Part shown: positions 46,610 to 54,963 of the stretch, one piece after another | How the letters are laid out: each line of letters opens with the position of its first letter | How positions within the stretch are numbered: the stretch's first letter is position 1 | Assembly (NCBI RefSeq): GCF_964021845.1 | Contig: NZ_CAXHZC010000003.1 | Span: 62,001 to 126,000, forward strand | Length of the DNA stretch: 64,000 nucleotides | Origin: Arcticibacterium sp964021845 | Lineage (GTDB): Bacteria > Bacteroidota > Bacteroidia > Cytophagales > Spirosomataceae | Reading direction: 5' to 3' | Program-made: the position numbers and the translations under genes | Notes under the pieces: generated by a model | Databases searched by the model: none | Told to the model about the DNA's origin: nothing | What the model saw: only the letters and a program-made list of their open reading frames with translations

Positions 46610-47386
46610 ATGTTTAGATTAGATAAAAAAGTAGCCATAATAACAGGAGGAGCCAGCGGCATTGGACTTGAGATTTCAAGAAGTTTCGCAAAACAAGGGG
46701 CAATTGTCCACATTTTCGAACTCAATTTGAATTTGGCCGAAAGAGAGGCAGACCTAATTATTGCCTCAGGCGGAACGGCCTATTGTCATAAAGTAGACGT
46801 TTCAAAACAAGCTGATGTTCAAAAGACAATTGATAAAATTAAAATTGTCTCTCCCATTGATATTCTGGTAAATAATGCCGGTGTAGCACATATTGGCACC
46901 GCCGAAACCACTACCGAGGAAGACTTGGACAAAATTTATAATGTCAATATAAAAGGAGTTTATAATTGTATCCACTGCCTAATTCCTCATTTCAAAGAAA
47001 ATGGTGGGGGTGTAATTATCAATATGGCCTCGGTAGCCGCAACTGTAGGCTTGGTAGATAGATTTGCATATTCTGTATCCAAAGGTGCCATCAAGACAAT
47101 GACCCTTCAAGTTGCAAAAGATTACGTAGGCTATAATATTCGCTGCAATTCCATCTCGCCTGCAAGAATTCATACGCCCTTCGTAGATGGTTTTATAAAA
47201 AATAAATATCCAGAAAAACAGGAGGAAATGTTTGAAGAATTGTCAAAAACTCAGCCAATAGGCAGAATGGGAAAACCATCCGAGGTGGCCGCTCTAGCTG
47301 TTTATCTTGCTTCAAATGACGCCGCCTTTGCCACTGGAACAGACTATCCTATTGACGGAGGTTTTTTAACACTCAATACACCATAA
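46610..47386 (+). CDS. SDR dehydrogenase, candidate 2-keto-3-deoxy-sugar-acid dehydrogenase
   Basis: 258 residues. Cofactor motif TGGASGIG, NNAG (LVNNAGVAH), catalytic Ser in INMASVAATVG, Y-x3-K (YSVSKGAI), C-terminal PIDGGF. It lies 15 nt before a fumarylacetoacetase-type hydrolase, a pairing known for the non-phosphorylating L-fucose/L-rhamnose routes, in which 2-keto-3-deoxy-L-fuconate is oxidised and then hydrolysed. Substrate is inferred from the neighbour. No other step of that route is adjacent. Confidence 0.87.
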   Translation: MFRLDKKVAIITGGASGIGLEISRSFAKQGAIVHIFELNLNLAEREADLIIASGGTAYCHKVDVSKQADVQKTIDKIKIVSPIDILVNNAGVAHIGTAETTTEEDLDKIYNVNIKGVYNCIHCLIPHFKENGGGVIINMASVAATVGLVDRFAYSVSKGAIKTMTLQVAKDYVGYNIRCNSISPARIHTPFVDGFIKNKYPEKQEEMFEELSKTQPIGRMGKPSEVAALAVYLASNDAAFATGTDYPIDGGFLTLNTP

Positions 47387-47400
47387 TTTAAACAACCAAA

Positions 47401-48258
47401 ATGAAATTAATAAGACACGGAGAGCTAGGAAACGAAAAGCCAGGAATAATTTCTGATGACAACAGCTCGTTAGATGTTTCTGCTTTTGGCGAAGACTTCA
47501 ATGAAAAATTCTTTGAAACAGATGGAATAAATAGATTGGCCACATGGCTAAGTTCTAATCAGAGTTCTTGCCCTATTTTAGCTCCAAATACAAGACTTGG
47601 TTCCTGCATAGCTAGACCATCCAAAATAGTTTGCATAGGTTTAAATTATGCCAAACATGCAGCAGAGTCTGGCATGGCAAACCCCGAGCAGCCAGTAGTA
47701 TTTTTCAAAGCAACATCTGCCTTATGTGGTCCAAATGATGATGTAGTTATTCCTAGAAATTCTGAAAAAACAGATTGGGAAGTAGAATTAGCTGTAGTTA
47801 TTGGGAAAAAAGCCTCTTATGTTGACAAAGCAAACGCCATGGATTATGTAGCTGGATACTGCTTACATAATGATTATAGTGAAAGAGCCTTTCAACTAGA
47901 ACATGGCGGACAGTGGGTAAAAGGAAAATCAAATGACACATTTGCTCCTCTTGGGCCATTTATGGCTACAGCAGATGAAATAGCTGACCCTCAGAAACTA
48001 AATCTTTGGTTAAAACTGAATGGTGACAAAATTCAAGACTCTAATACGGACGATATGATTTTCTATATTGATGAAATTATAAGCTATTTGAGCAATTACA
48101 TGACTCTATTACCTGGTGACGTTATCTCTACAGGTACGCCAGCAGGAGTTGGACTAGGTTTTAAGCCTGCTAAATATTTAAAAGCTGGTGATAAAATAGA
48201 ATTAGGCATAGAAGGTCTTGGTGTTCAAACCCAAACTGCGGTGGCTTATTCCAAATAA
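47401..48258 (+). CDS. FAH-family hydrolase, candidate 2,4-diketo-3-deoxy-L-fuconate hydrolase
   Basis: 285 residues, the length of the fuconate-type FAH hydrolases. The active-site metal ligands are E127 and E129 (DWEVELAVVIG) and D158 (HNDYSERAF); GDVISTGTPAGVG is the C-terminal family signature. The usual products are pyruvate and L-lactate from 2,4-diketo-3-deoxyfuconate; ureidoglycolate lyase-like or acylpyruvase activity is an alternative. Downstream of the SDR, in one operon ending at a strong terminator. Confidence 0.87.
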   Translation: MKLIRHGELGNEKPGIISDDNSSLDVSAFGEDFNEKFFETDGINRLATWLSSNQSSCPILAPNTRLGSCIARPSKIVCIGLNYAKHAAESGMANPEQPVVFFKATSALCGPNDDVVIPRNSEKTDWEVELAVVIGKKASYVDKANAMDYVAGYCLHNDYSERAFQLEHGGQWVKGKSNDTFAPLGPFMATADEIADPQKLNLWLKLNGDKIQDSNTDDMIFYIDEIISYLSNYMTLLPGDVISTGTPAGVGLGFKPAKYLKAGDKIELGIEGLGVQTQTAVAYSK

Positions 48259-48277
48259 ATTTAGAATAGTTTTACAG

Positions 48278-48315
48278 GAAAGTCTGCCAATTGTTGTGGC
48301 GGACTTTCTTTTTTT
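48278..48315 (+). terminator. Terminator after the SDR-FAH operon
   Basis: GAAAGTCTGCC and GGCGGACTTTC form an 11-bp stem with one G-T wobble, followed by seven T residues, about 20 nt after the FAH stop. Confidence 0.88.
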
Positions 48316-48441
48316 ACAATTTCTAAATTTAAGAGTGCCTATTTATAAACTTTGCCTTAAGCACTTTCTTAATCAACTCGTTTTGAGTAATTCACTATAT
48401 TGCAAAAACAGCCGTCAAAACTCCACTAACATCATAACTCT

Positions 48442-50349
48442 ATGAAAAAACACATTCTACTTTTCTTATTTACGCTTCCATTATTAGCAATTGGTCAGGA
48501 AGTAAAAGTTAACACTAAGATCTCAAAGGTCAATCTTTATTTTTCTGGTGCACAAATATCGAGAGAGGCCGAAATTGACCTAAATGGAGGAGAGAACACC
48601 TTAGTTTTTAAGGGTATTTCACCTGAAATAGACAAAAGTAGCATCAAGGTCTCCACTGACTTAAACATTAATATTGCTTCCCTGTCGCATCAAATGAGCC
48701 TGCAAAGTGATAGCACGGTCATTCAGGCAACAAAGAAAGTGAATGATGCCAATAAGAAAATCAATGAACAGTTTGAAATCCTTAAGGTGGACTTAACCTT
48801 ACTTAAAAGGGAGGAGGAACTACTTTTGGCAAATCAAACCGTAGGCGGAACGTATTCAGGTATGAAGCCTGAAGACCTTAAAGTTACCGCTGATTATTTC
48901 AGAGAAAGAATGAAGCTCATACTAACTCAAAGGTTTGAACTTAGTCAGAAACTTGACTCTTTACAAGGAGAAGTCAGAAAAAACAATATTACGATTAATA
49001 CTTTAAGTCAGAAAAAGGAAAATCAATTAGCCGAAATTATCCTTGTTTTGAAAACGAAAGCTCCGGTCAAGAATCAAAAGCTGACTATTTCCTACTTCGT
49101 CAAAAATGCAGGCTGGACACCGAGCTATGATATCAAAGCTACCAAAATTACAGAGCCAATAAGTCTGTTATATAAAGCAAAGGTGTACCAATACAGCGGA
49201 GAGGACTGGAAAGACATCAAACTTACCCTCAGTAATACCTCTCCAAAAAACAGTTCAAACATTCCAAGTTTAAAAAAATGGTATTGGGGAGAAAACAATT
49301 CATATAGTGACTACTTTAATAAAAAAGAAGTCCTAAACAATGACAGAACTCAAGTGTGGGGAATAGTAAAAGACTCTCAAAACCTACCACTTCCAGGAGC
49401 AAGTATAACTATAGTGGGCACCTCTCTAGGTACTACCACAGATGAAAACGGTTTTTTTAGATTAAACATCCCGCCAGACCTACAAAAGAAGACCAACATC
49501 CTTTCTATTAGTTTTGTAGGATTTGAGTCACAGAATTTAAATGCAGCTAATTCACCCTTTGATATTAGCCTCATCGAAGACACCCGAGCTTTGGAGGAAG
49601 TAACCGTTATGGGTTATACCTCTAAAAGTAAAAGGGTAACTACCGGTGCTGCACTTTTGGGAAGAGTAGCCGGAGTATCTATTAAAAATGAGTCTAGCAT
49701 CAGACAATCTAGAATTACTAAAAAACTCATCTCAGAAGACGAAGCACCTACTTCCCTAAACTTTACTTTAGACAGTAAATTCACTCTACTTTCTGATGGA
49801 AAAGAAAACACGACAGAGTTAAAAGAATTAGAAATTCCTACCGACTTTGAATATAAAACTGTACCCAAAATAGACCCGGTTGCTTTTCTAACAGCCAGAA
49901 TTTTCGACTGGGAGCAGTACAACCTCATTGAAGGAGAGGCCAGTCTTTATTTTGAAGGAACTTACTTAGGAAAAACAGACTTAGACCTAAGCAACAAAGA
50001 CACCTTGAGTATTTCTTTGGGTAGAGACCAGGCTGTCAAAGTTCAGAGAAAACCTGTAAGACAGTTTTCAAAAAACCAATTCATAGGAGGAAACGCAATT
50101 GATACCTATGGGTATGAAATCTCTATAAGAAACACCAAAAGCGTTCCAATTAAGATTTTAGTAGAAGACCAATTTCCTTTGAGTAAATTTAAAGAAGTGG
50201 AGATTTACGACAAATCTGCCATAGGGGCAAATGAAAACCAGGAAACGGGTGAACTCCTATGGTTAAACAAAATTGAACCTTTTACTGAAAAAACATTACC
50301 ATTTAGTTATACCATAAAATATCCTAAAAACGGATCAGTAAGCTATTAA
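48442..50349 (+). CDS. MuiA/DUF4139 protein with inserted SusC-like segment
   Basis: 635 residues with a signal peptide (about 1-18, LLAIGQ). A DUF4140-like N-domain (about 25-110), a coiled coil (about 95-200), then DUF4139 (beginning about 210, KNAGWTPSYDIKA; resuming after 430). Between these lie a CarboxypepD_reg-like beta-sandwich (about 303-378: LPGASITIVGTSLGTTTDENGFFRL) and the SusC/TonB-plug-like LEEVTVMGYTS-KSKRVTTGAALLGRVAGVSI (384-414). The latter is the box normally found in SusC outer membrane receptors. Four nearby rev-side genes do not share this. Function unknown; cell-surface assembly is a guess. Confidence 0.82.
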   Translation: MKKHILLFLFTLPLLAIGQEVKVNTKISKVNLYFSGAQISREAEIDLNGGENTLVFKGISPEIDKSSIKVSTDLNINIASLSHQMSLQSDSTVIQATKKVNDANKKINEQFEILKVDLTLLKREEELLLANQTVGGTYSGMKPEDLKVTADYFRERMKLILTQRFELSQKLDSLQGEVRKNNITINTLSQKKENQLAEIILVLKTKAPVKNQKLTISYFVKNAGWTPSYDIKATKITEPISLLYKAKVYQYSGEDWKDIKLTLSNTSPKNSSNIPSLKKWYWGENNSYSDYFNKKEVLNNDRTQVWGIVKDSQNLPLPGASITIVGTSLGTTTDENGFFRLNIPPDLQKKTNILSISFVGFESQNLNAANSPFDISLIEDTRALEEVTVMGYTSKSKRVTTGAALLGRVAGVSIKNESSIRQSRITKKLISEDEAPTSLNFTLDSKFTLLSDGKENTTELKELEIPTDFEYKTVPKIDPVAFLTARIFDWEQYNLIEGEASLYFEGTYLGKTDLDLSNKDTLSISLGRDQAVKVQRKPVRQFSKNQFIGGNAIDTYGYEISIRNTKSVPIKILVEDQFPLSKFKEVEIYDKSAIGANENQETGELLWLNKIEPFTEKTLPFSYTIKYPKNGSVSY

Positions 50350-50351
50350 TC

Positions 50352-51557
50352 ATGACTCCAAACCAAACTACCTGTCCTAACTGTGGAAATGTTTTTGATG
50401 CCGGTGAGGCACTTCAAAAACACATGGAAATTGAATTAAAGAAACGTTTTGCAGAGCAAGAGAAACAAAACGCTGAGAAACTAGAACTCTATAAAAAGCA
50501 GCTTCAAGAAGACAAAGCTAAATTTGAGCAAGAGGAAAAAAAGAAGATGTGGGCTATTGCTCAAACAGAGGCAAAAAAACGAGCTGATGAGAAAAACGCA
50601 GCTGAACTAAAAGCACTTCAAGAAGATAACAAAATTAAGCAGCAGCTCATTCTGGATGGACAAAAGAAGGAGCTTGAGCTAATGAAAAAAGAGAACGAAT
50701 TAAAGTTTAAACAGGAGCAGCTGCAGTTAAAGCTAGAAAAAGAAATGCTAGAGCGTAGCCGAGGTATTGAAGAAAAAGCTAAAAAACAAAAAGACGAAGA
50801 ATTTGAGCTGGTCAAAAAAGAATACGAAAAGAAGCTAGAAAACCAGATGAACTTAGTAAAAGAAATGCAGAGAAAAGCCGAACAAGGCTCCATGCAGCTT
50901 CAAGGCGAAATACAGGAATTAGAAATAGAGTCTATTCTTGGAAGAACCTTTCCTTATGATGAAATAGAAGAAGTAAAAAAAGGAATTAGAGGAGCAGATG
51001 CTATCCAGACCGTTATTAATGAGTTTGGACAAATTTGTGGTAAAATCATTTTTGAAAGTAAAAGAACACAAAACTGGGGTGGCGACTGGATTGAAAAACT
51101 AAAAACCGACCAAAGAGAAACAGGAGCCGAAATAGCTGTTTTGGTCACGCAAACTATGCCCAAAGACATGGAACGTTTTGGCGAAAGAGACGGTGTCTGG
51201 GTTTGTGGGTTTCATGAAGTGAAAGGTTTAGTTTTTGTACTTCGTCAAATATTAATCAGAACCCAGCAAGCCAAATCTGTCAATGAAAACAAGGCAGATA
51301 AAATGAGCTTACTTTATTCATTTCTTACCAGTAGCCAGTTTAAACAACAAATGGAGGCGATAGTAGAGGGTTTCTCTAATTTGAAAAGTGAACTAGACCG
51401 TGAAAAAAGAGCCATGCAACGTATATGGAAAGAACGTGAAGTGCAAATAGAGAAAGTAATAGGTAATACTATTGACATGTATGGAAGCATAAAAGGGATA
51501 GCTGGAAACTCTATTTCTAGTATCAAATCCCTTGAACTTCCTGATGGCGAAGAATAA
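50352..51557 (+). CDS. DUF2130 coiled-coil protein with N-terminal zinc ribbon
   Basis: 401 residues. N-terminal CPNCGNVF (C7-x2-C10, probably a zinc ribbon with a further Cys pair missing), then a long Lys/Glu coiled coil (about 25-185), then the DUF2130 domain (about 190-370) containing ESKRTQNWGGDWIEKLKTDQRETGAEIAVLVTQTMP, DGVWVCGF. The combination looks nuclease-like (restriction-endonuclease-type ESKR core with E-x-K), a speculation from the pattern. Starts 2 nt after the MuiA gene; likely one operon. Function unknown. Confidence 0.8.
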   Translation: MTPNQTTCPNCGNVFDAGEALQKHMEIELKKRFAEQEKQNAEKLELYKKQLQEDKAKFEQEEKKKMWAIAQTEAKKRADEKNAAELKALQEDNKIKQQLILDGQKKELELMKKENELKFKQEQLQLKLEKEMLERSRGIEEKAKKQKDEEFELVKKEYEKKLENQMNLVKEMQRKAEQGSMQLQGEIQELEIESILGRTFPYDEIEEVKKGIRGADAIQTVINEFGQICGKIIFESKRTQNWGGDWIEKLKTDQRETGAEIAVLVTQTMPKDMERFGERDGVWVCGFHEVKGLVFVLRQILIRTQQAKSVNENKADKMSLLYSFLTSSQFKQQMEAIVEGFSNLKSELDREKRAMQRIWKEREVQIEKVIGNTIDMYGSIKGIAGNSISSIKSLELPDGEE

Positions 51558-51660
51558 TTTTCAAAAAATACTGAACTACATTTAACTCATTTACAAACTA
51601 TTAACAATACGTTAATCCCTAAAAAAACACGACAGGGAAAGTTTGGCATCGTTTTAGAGT

Positions 51661-51688
51661 CACGATTAATTGTAAATTTAAAATCGTG
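51661..51688 (+). promoter_or_regulatory. Hairpin just before the S41 protease gene
   Basis: CACGATT and AATCGTG form a perfect 7-bp inverted repeat over a 14-nt AT-rich spacer, ending 8 nt before the start codon at 51697. It may be a leader hairpin or a dimeric protein site. Function unproven. Confidence 0.35.
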
Positions 51689-51696
51689 TTATCCCA

Positions 51697-53166
51697 ATGA
51701 AAAAAATTAGCATCTTATCAGCCGCTACAGTCTTACTTAGTCTGGGCACTTTTGCTCAAGACAACCCAGAAAAAAAACAAAGCTTATGCTCCAGAAACTT
51801 TGATGCCGTCTACCAAAAAGTAGAAGACAACTATGCCGGATGGAGTGAAAAAGTAACTTCTAGAAATCAAAGGAAGTTTGACAAAATCACAGAAGAAACA
51901 AAAGAAAAAATAACAGATATTAATGAGCCTGAAGCTTGTTATCATGCCATAAATGAATGGTTAGCGTTTTTTGAAGACGGACACCTTTTCTTAAATATTC
52001 CGCCTTTTGTAAAACCTGAAGACCCAAGTGATATTGTAAAAAGAGCAAGCAAAGTAGGCTCTGTTTCCTTCAAAAACGAACCTACTTTTAAAAAATACCT
52101 TGACAAGCAGAAGAATTTACCTGAAATAGTAGGTATTTGGGAAAATGACGATAAAACTTATCGTGTAGGAATAGTAGCTAGTTCAAAGAAAAATAGATAT
52201 GAAGCCTTTCTTTTAAGTGACAGAGATGAACTTTGGACCGCGGGTAAAGTTAAATTTGAGCTTAAAGAAGAAGAAAAAGACAGGTTTGAAACAAACTACT
52301 ATTATGCAGACTTTACAGATGAAAAAAAGTTAGGCCGATTGGTTAAAAACTATTTTGTAATAGATGATGTATACAAACTTCAAAAGATTTATCCTGCTCC
52401 ACTAGAAGAGGTGAACAATCAAGACATTCTTACGCGTATTCCCCAGTGGAGGGTTGAAAAAGTAAATAGTAATACTGCTCTCATTACCCTTCCTCCTTTT
52501 ACGATTGTTGATGCGGCCGACTATATCCTTGATATGGTAAACAATAATAAAGCCGTCATTGCAAACACGGAAAACCTTATTGTGGACTTGAGAAACAATC
52601 CAGGTGGAGATGAAAACGCTTTTTCTGCCTTGTATCCCTTTATTGCCGATAAGCCTATCATAAGAAAAGGGGGTATGTTTAGGTCTTCAGAGGAAAACCT
52701 TATTCTCCTTACGCATGAACTAGAGTCTATTCAGGCTTTTCCAAAGTATAAACGTATTCTAGCTCCTAAACTTCAAGAGGTAATAGCAGGAATGAAAAAC
52801 AATTTAGGAGGCGATGTACAGGGGCCAGACAAGGTATTTCAGTACCTAAGAGCTACACCTTATCCTAAAAATGTAGCAATTCTTGTGAATGAAAACACTG
52901 CAAGTACAGCGGAAAGTGTTACTTTAGAAGCCAAACAAAGTGACAAGACTGTCATTATTGGTACTAAAACGAAAGGTCTTGCAGACTACATCGAAGTTAG
53001 AGACTGGGGCTTACCTGCTTTTGGTTGGAGGTTAGCTTTTGGCCTAGCTAAAAGTGCTAGAGAAACAAGAATAGATAATAAGGGAATTAATCCTGACGTT
53101 AAAGTACCAAAAAAGGAAACTGATTGGATTCAGTTTACCACTGAGTACTTGAGCAAAAAAAGATAA
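51697..53166 (+). CDS. Exported S41-family peptidase
   Basis: 489 residues with a signal peptide (about 1-20, LGTFAQD). The peptidase_S41 core lies at about 270-470: NLIVDLRNNPGGDENAF, the nucleophile-like segment NENTASTAESVTLEAKQS and the late GTKTKGLADY. Unlike the protease at 28836, no PDZ domain is obvious and the middle (about 110-260) is unfamiliar. Ser/Lys residues look compatible but the Lys position is shifted. It overlaps no gene; the next starts 1 nt after its stop. Confidence 0.82.
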   Translation: MKKISILSAATVLLSLGTFAQDNPEKKQSLCSRNFDAVYQKVEDNYAGWSEKVTSRNQRKFDKITEETKEKITDINEPEACYHAINEWLAFFEDGHLFLNIPPFVKPEDPSDIVKRASKVGSVSFKNEPTFKKYLDKQKNLPEIVGIWENDDKTYRVGIVASSKKNRYEAFLLSDRDELWTAGKVKFELKEEEKDRFETNYYYADFTDEKKLGRLVKNYFVIDDVYKLQKIYPAPLEEVNNQDILTRIPQWRVEKVNSNTALITLPPFTIVDAADYILDMVNNNKAVIANTENLIVDLRNNPGGDENAFSALYPFIADKPIIRKGGMFRSSEENLILLTHELESIQAFPKYKRILAPKLQEVIAGMKNNLGGDVQGPDKVFQYLRATPYPKNVAILVNENTASTAESVTLEAKQSDKTVIIGTKTKGLADYIEVRDWGLPAFGWRLAFGLAKSARETRIDNKGINPDVKVPKKETDWIQFTTEYLSKKR

Positions 53167-54216
53167 ATGTCTAAATATTTAAAAAACACCTCCGCCTTAT
53201 TTCTTTTTATTTTTTCGATCTCTCAAATTGCCGTTTCACAAGGTACTATTAAGAAAAGCCTTCAAGGTGAATGGGTTAAAAGTAAAATCACTTTAATAGA
53301 CGGAAGTCCTATTTATGACGAGAATTTAAAAAATTCCAGCTTCGGGCTGGAATTTTCTGGTGACAGCCTCATCATAAACATTGGCGGTAAAAACTCATAC
53401 AGCTCATATGATGTAAAAGATAGTATCTTAAACTACCGCGATAATTATTTCAAAATTTTACGTCTAGACAAGCCTTTTTTAGAGCTTAGCCAAGTGCTAA
53501 CCACAGATGAAGTGGAGCCTATAAAAATAGAGATGACCTTTAAGCCAACAGTAGATATTGGTATTACACCACAAACCTATTTGGCAAAAAACGGCGATCC
53601 TGTTTACCTTTTGATGCCTGACCAAATAGAGCCCAAGTTTATCAATTCCAGGTACACCGCCATTGATTACATAAACAGTCATTTTAGGTACCCAGAGTTT
53701 AAAAAAGGTGGTTTTGTAGTGCGTTTTGTAATTACCAAAACAGGAGAACTGGAAGGTCAAAGGATAATAGCGAGCTCTAATCAGAAATACGATCAAAGGC
53801 TATTAGATGCAGTAAATAAGACTAAAGGAAAGTGGCGTCCTGCCAAATACTTAGGTGAAGCTGTTAACTGTGAGGTAGAATATAATTTTGACCTTGGATA
53901 CACTAAGCCAGACTACAGTTCTGGAAATCCGGAGGAAGACAAAAAAGCAATGGCAGAAGAATATGCCTCAAACGGTAAATACTATTTCTCTGCTAAAAAC
54001 TACCGTTCGGCCATTTTCTATCTTAGTAAAGCTATAGAGAACGACCCTTATCAGATAAACTCCTATTACCTCAGAGCAGCGGCCTATATTTACAATAAAA
54101 CACCTGACAATGCCTGTGCCGATTATCTTCAGCTTAAGATATTAGGTCAAAAGAGAGCGGAAGGACTTTATGACAAATACTGCCAAAACTATAAGCCTGA
54201 AACAACCGAGCATTAG
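53167..54216 (+). CDS. Exported TonB-C/TPR protein
   Basis: 349 residues. A signal peptide (about 1-24) and a lipocalin-like beta region (about 28-125: LQGEWVKSKI, FSGDSLIINIGGKNSYSSYD) are followed by a TonB C-terminal-like domain (about 165-245: YINSHFRYPEF, FVVRFVITKTGELEGQRIIASSNQKYDQRLLDAV), then two or three TPR units (about 260-340). TonB-C is an energy-transduction partner domain; without a TM helix at the N-terminus it is not a classical TonB. It starts immediately after the S41 protease stop, suggesting a shared function in the periplasm. Confidence 0.78.
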   Translation: MSKYLKNTSALFLFIFSISQIAVSQGTIKKSLQGEWVKSKITLIDGSPIYDENLKNSSFGLEFSGDSLIINIGGKNSYSSYDVKDSILNYRDNYFKILRLDKPFLELSQVLTTDEVEPIKIEMTFKPTVDIGITPQTYLAKNGDPVYLLMPDQIEPKFINSRYTAIDYINSHFRYPEFKKGGFVVRFVITKTGELEGQRIIASSNQKYDQRLLDAVNKTKGKWRPAKYLGEAVNCEVEYNFDLGYTKPDYSSGNPEEDKKAMAEEYASNGKYYFSAKNYRSAIFYLSKAIENDPYQINSYYLRAAAYIYNKTPDNACADYLQLKILGQKRAEGLYDKYCQNYKPETTEH

Positions 54217-54272
54217 CTTTTACCGTAGATAGTGGTCAATTATCTTTAATTTGCGAACAAAAAATTAGGCGA

Positions 54273-54962
54273 TTGACTCCAAAAGGAATTTACGTTATTA
54301 TTCCAGCTTTTAATGAGGCCCTTTCTATTGACAAAGTAATAGCAGAGATTCCTGATTTTGTGGAAGAAGTGGTGGTAGTGAATAATAATTCAAGCGACCA
54401 CACAGCTCAGGCTGCCAGAGATGCTGGTGCTACAGTACTTGACGAACCACGGCAAGGCTACGGCTATGCTTGCCTAAAAGGCATTGAATATCTAAAAACT
54501 AAAAGCCCTGAAATAGTAGTTTTCTTGGATGCCGACTATTCAGACTATCCTGAGGAATTGACACAAATAATTGCTCCGATTCTTGAAAAAGACATGGACA
54601 TGGTGATAGGAAGCAGAAACCTTGGAAAAAAAGAGCCGGGCTCCATGACACCTCAGCAAATTTTTGGCAATTGGCTAGCCACTACTTTAATAAAATTATT
54701 TTTCAAAGTATCTTATAGCGATTTAGGGCCCTTTAGAGCCATTAAATATAAAAGCTTAGTAGGTTTAGCCATGGTAGACCAAACCTACGGCTGGACAGTG
54801 GAAATGCAGCTGAAAGCAGCAAAAAAAGGATTAAAAACAACAGAAGTTCCCGTTAAATACAGAAAACGTATTGGCAAGTCTAAGGTTTCTGGGACAGTCA
54901 AAGGAACCATATTGGCCGGCTATAAAATTTTATCTTGGATATTTAAATATGCTCTGAAATAA
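54273..54962 (+). CDS. GT2 glycosyltransferase, dolichol-phosphate-mannose-synthase-like
   Basis: 229 residues starting at TTG 54273 (MTPKGIYVIIPAFNEALSID), chosen because it gives the family N-terminus. GT-A core: VIIPAFNEA, the nucleotide-binding acid in NNNSSDHT, and VFLDADYSDYPEE with the DxD-type metal site. No long C-terminal membrane anchor; a short hydrophobic tail exists. It would transfer a sugar from a nucleotide donor, maybe to polyprenyl phosphate. Next gene begins one base after its stop. Confidence 0.88.
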   Translation: MTPKGIYVIIPAFNEALSIDKVIAEIPDFVEEVVVVNNNSSDHTAQAARDAGATVLDEPRQGYGYACLKGIEYLKTKSPEIVVFLDADYSDYPEELTQIIAPILEKDMDMVIGSRNLGKKEPGSMTPQQIFGNWLATTLIKLFFKVSYSDLGPFRAIKYKSLVGLAMVDQTYGWTVEMQLKAAKKGLKTTEVPVKYRKRIGKSKVSGTVKGTILAGYKILSWIFKYALK

Positions 54963-54963
54963 A

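Noticed and set aside
51640..51660. Sigma-54-like TTGGCA element before the S41 gene
   Set aside because: Only the -24 half matches; the -12 half TTGC is absent and no sigma-54 activator is nearby.
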